21,615 nt of DNA from Bacteroidota bacterium. GTDB lineage: Bacteria; Bacteroidota; Bacteroidia; Chitinophagales; Chitinophagaceae. The stretch spans positions 1 to 21,615 of the forward strand of contig JAEZAM010000003.1 in the NCBI GenBank assembly GCA_023430465.1, read 5' to 3'. The notes beneath the pieces were generated by a model that saw only the letters and a program-made list of their open reading frames with translations, did not search any database and was not told where the DNA came from. This document shows positions 21,562-21,615 of the stretch, piece after piece; within the stretch, counting starts at the first letter, position 1, and each line of letters begins with the position of its first letter. The position numbers were made by a program, and so were the translations under genes.

Positions 21562-21615
21562 TGAGCCTGTCGAAGTGAGCCTGTCGAAGTGAGCCTGTCG
21601 AAGGGTCGAAGGGCC
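21562..21615. repeat. Three tandem TGAGCCTGTCGAAG copies, right end
   Basis: Exact 14-bp direct repeats at 21562-21575, 21576-21589 and 21590-21603 are followed by GGTCGAAGGGCC, which runs to the window end. The left end of the window starts with one copy and nearly the same 12-base tail. No gene is present after 21361. Confidence 0.92.

Overview
The window looks like a chromosomal segment of a Bacteroidota bacterium, most likely from the Chitinophagaceae. The evidence is several TAnnTTTG promoter elements placed just before start codons, a lack of Shine-Dalgarno sites, the Bacteroidota form of LptE, an OMP_b-brl type outer-membrane receptor, a DUF2279 protein and a small Bacteroidota-specific family often mislabelled 'ABC transporter ATPase'. 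Base composition is moderate throughout, and no gene stands out as recently acquired. The family-level assignment comes from recalled protein similarity and has not been tested.

Layout. (1) 1-4615: three leftward metabolic or repair genes, lpdA, pcm and an alpha-D-phosphohexomutase, separated by unusually long gaps filled with 7-bp tandem repeats (CTGGATR), hairpins and A/T-rich blocks. (2) 4616-6227: a rightward DUF2279 membrane protein converges on a leftward PyrR-like phosphoribosyltransferase. (3) 6275-10302: a membrane Fe-S protein and a CCG-domain Fe-S protein, both rightward, which look like two halves of one quinone-linked oxidoreductase. They are separated by a leftward pair, a LysE-type exporter and an ATP-grasp ligase, with tandem hexamer and heptamer repeats at the left junction. 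(4) 10299-11251: two small unknown proteins transcribed divergently from a 29-bp gap. (5) 11253-13640: a large leftward outer-membrane beta-barrel receptor with a TTG start. (6) 13976-18677: a rightward cluster of miaB, a receiver-less sigma-54 activator, lptE, an unknown TPR-tailed protein and secG, closed by an intrinsic terminator. (7) 18746-21361: mltG, a YihY/BrkB membrane protein and a secreted redoxin.

The genes are mostly housekeeping: pyruvate/2-oxoacid dehydrogenase E3, protein repair, sugar phosphates, tRNA modification, LPS and protein export, and peptidoglycan. I found no phage, IS element, CRISPR array, rRNA, tRNA or defence island. The most unusual content is the short-repeat architecture of the gaps, including a composite module present at both 1743-1895 and 21371-21508 and a TGAGCCTGTCGAAG repeat at both window ends. 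Next are the split Fe-S oxidoreductase, the ATP-grasp/LysE pair inside it, and twin palindromic operator-like boxes between the receptor gene and miaB.
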